A stretch of 64,000 nt of DNA from Acidobacteriota bacterium. Its GTDB lineage: Bacteria > Acidobacteriota > Terriglobia > Acidiferrales > UBA7541. Below the pieces are notes generated by a model. It was given only the letters and a program-made list of their open reading frames with translations, was not told the origin of the DNA and searched no databases. Shown in pieces: positions 62,744 through 64,000 of this stretch (position 1 is its first letter; every line of letters begins with the position of its first letter). A program made the translations under genes and the position numbers. The stretch is taken from the NCBI GenBank assembly GCA_003225295.1, contig QHYZ01000080.1, positions 34,174 through 98,173 of the forward strand, in the 5' to 3' direction.

Positions 62744-64000
62744 GTGAAAGTTGCGGCTGGTATTCTCACGTTCTTAGGGTGTCTTCTCGCGTTTCCTTTT
62801 TGTGGCTGGGGGCAGGGCACCGACGCCAGCTTAACCGGAACTGTTACCGATTCCAGTCATGCCGCGATCGCCGGCGCTAGGCTAACTGCCCGCAACACGT
62901 CCACGAACTTTGTTCAGGAAGTGGCAACCGACGCGGCGGGATCCTACTCGTTCCTCAGTCTTCCCATCGGGACCTACACCTTGACTGTGGAACAGGAGGG
63001 CTTCAAAAAGGCGACGGTAGACTTGACGCTCGAAACGGCCGAGAAAGCTCGACAGAACTTCGAGTTACAGATTGGCCAGACCCAGCAAACCGTGACGGTG
63101 AACGACTCTGCGTCCAACCTGTCCACCCAGGACGCTTCTCTGGGCACGGTCATCAATAACAACACGGTCGCCGACACTCCTCTTTACTTGCGCAACTGGG
63201 ATGATCTCTTGCGCCTCGTGCCCGGTGTGCAGTCCAACCGCTACACGGACCAAAGCGGCGCGACGAGCGCGGGTCGCACCGGCGCGTTCAACGTCCACGG
63301 AGTTCATTCTCTCCAGAACGATTTTATCCTCGACGGAATTGATAACAACACGTTTTCGGAAAACGTCCAGGAACTCAGCACCCAGGCATCCCGTCCTTCC
63401 GTGGATACCATCCAGGAGTTCAAGGTCATCACCAATCCGTACTCCGCGGAGTATGGCCGCAGCCCGGGTGCCGCGGTAGTGGTCACCAGCAAGGGCGGGA
63501 CCAACGAAATTCATGGAGTGGCCTACGAATATCTTCGCAACAACTTCTTTGACGCTAACGACTTCTTCTCCAACCGCAGCAGACTCACCAAGCCCAAAAA
63601 CAATCAGAACCAGTTTGGCGCAAGCATAGGCGCTCCGGTCATGCACGACAAACTCTTTGGGTTTTTCAATTACGAAGGCACACGCATCAGCCGGGGCGTG
63701 CTCCGTATTTCGACCGTCCCTTTGCCCAATGAGCGCACCGGAGACTTCAGCCCAGCCGCTGCGGCCGCAAACGGCATTGCGCCTTATCCGACGATTTACG
63801 ACCTCACCACCGGCCAGCCCTTCAACAACAATCAGATTCCGCAGGGCAGCATTGATCCCTTCGCTACAAAGATCATGGCTCTGTTTCCGCTTCCCAATCT
63901 CTCCGGCCAGTTGAACAACTACGTTCGCAACGCCCTGCTGACGGACAACGCGGACAGCTACAACGGCCGAGTTGATTGGGTTCCGAGCCAGTCGGACAAC
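62744..64000 (+). CDS. TonB-dependent receptor, Oar-like, with carboxypeptidase regulatory-like domain (partial, runs off the right edge)
   Basis: The 5' 419 codons of a large outer-membrane receptor; the gene continues past the window. GTG start with GGGGGG upstream. A signal peptide (about 1-26) is followed by a carboxypeptidase regulatory-like domain (SLTGTVTDSSHAAIAGARL, then YSFLSLPIGTYTLTVEQEGF) and then the plug (VHGVHSLQNDFILDGIDNN, then EFKVITNPYSAEYGRSPGA, then GGTNEIHGVAYEYLRN). This architecture is very abundant in Acidobacteriota. It would import a glycan or similar substrate with TonB energy. Confidence 0.93.
   Translation, partial: MKVAAGILTFLGCLLAFPFCGWGQGTDASLTGTVTDSSHAAIAGARLTARNTSTNFVQEVATDAAGSYSFLSLPIGTYTLTVEQEGFKKATVDLTLETAEKARQNFELQIGQTQQTVTVNDSASNLSTQDASLGTVINNNTVADTPLYLRNWDDLLRLVPGVQSNRYTDQSGATSAGRTGAFNVHGVHSLQNDFILDGIDNNTFSENVQELSTQASRPSVDTIQEFKVITNPYSAEYGRSPGAAVVVTSKGGTNEIHGVAYEYLRNNFFDANDFFSNRSRLTKPKNNQNQFGASIGAPVMHDKLFGFFNYEGTRISRGVLRISTVPLPNERTGDFSPAAAAANGIAPYPTIYDLTTGQPFNNNQIPQGSIDPFATKIMALFPLPNLSGQLNNYVRNALLTDNADSYNGRVDWVPSQSDN

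Noticed and set aside
1..64000. CRISPR arrays, rRNA genes, intact tRNA genes
   Set aside because: I looked for regularly spaced repeats and T-arm signatures on both strands; only the tRNA fragments listed were found.

Overview
The window looks like a chromosomal segment of a soil-type Acidobacteriota. This is inferred from gene content, with no rRNA or intact tRNA to anchor it. Supporting features are an Oar-like TonB receptor with an N-terminal carboxypeptidase-regulatory-like domain at the right edge, a secreted c-type cytochrome of the photosynthetic-reaction-centre-subunit type, Tat-exported aldo/keto reductase and xanthine-dehydrogenase-type enzymes, a prolyl-oligopeptidase-type exopeptidase, a bacterial deoxynucleoside kinase and small lineage-type secreted proteins. 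lpxC shows it makes lipid A and so is diderm.

Layout. 0.5-1.2 kb: an ECF sigma factor. 1.3-7.6 kb: a six-gene minus-strand redox cluster (hydroxyisobutyrate-dehydrogenase-like protein, two-subunit molybdenum hydroxylase, cytochrome c, two aldo/keto reductases). 7.9-18.1 kb: an accessory region with three copies of the 3' half of a tRNA-Ile gene (att cores). It carries two vapBC pairs, a VbhA-like/Fic pair whose toxin gene is broken by an IS630 element and by an 8-bp duplication, a methyltransferase, a galactonate-type dehydratase and kinase pair, an ankyrin pseudogene, a phosphoesterase and an excisionase-like HTH protein. 18.6-22.2 kb: a gluconate-dehydrogenase-type GMC oxidoreductase with subunit 3 and a di-CXXCH cytochrome. 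23.0-24.3 kb: an ISAzo13-type element with perfect 20-bp ends.

24.7-42.8 kb: mostly housekeeping, transport and secreted hydrolases (GH29 fucosidase, S9 and M28 peptidases, YVTN propeller protein, deoxynucleoside kinase, APC and DAACS transporters, glycosylasparaginase, LhgO-like oxidase, TyrS, PurN). 42.8-44.6 kb: a VOC-family remnant, a promoter with a dyad, a Cdd1-like helix-hairpin-helix gene and a PadR regulator. 44.6-54.6 kb: a long minus-strand run lpxC, glmU, purQ, purL, purF, lepB, purM and a small membrane protein. 54.8-62 kb: an envelope cluster (S41 protease-like protein plus divergent polysaccharide deacetylase, CPBP and M48 metalloproteases, DUF1223, CGNR regulator). 62.3-64 kb: a decayed transposase fragment and the start of a TonB receptor.

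The most interesting structure is the serial tRNA-Ile attachment region. Two of the three cores carry a pair of TTTGCCAA motifs exactly 68 bp downstream of the CCA end and 11 bp apart. A second motif pair (CAACCCACA-like, 12 bp apart) lies on the outer sides of the first two cores. This suggests two integrase specificities using the same tRNA gene and a small element nested at a junction, with no integrase gene left in the window.
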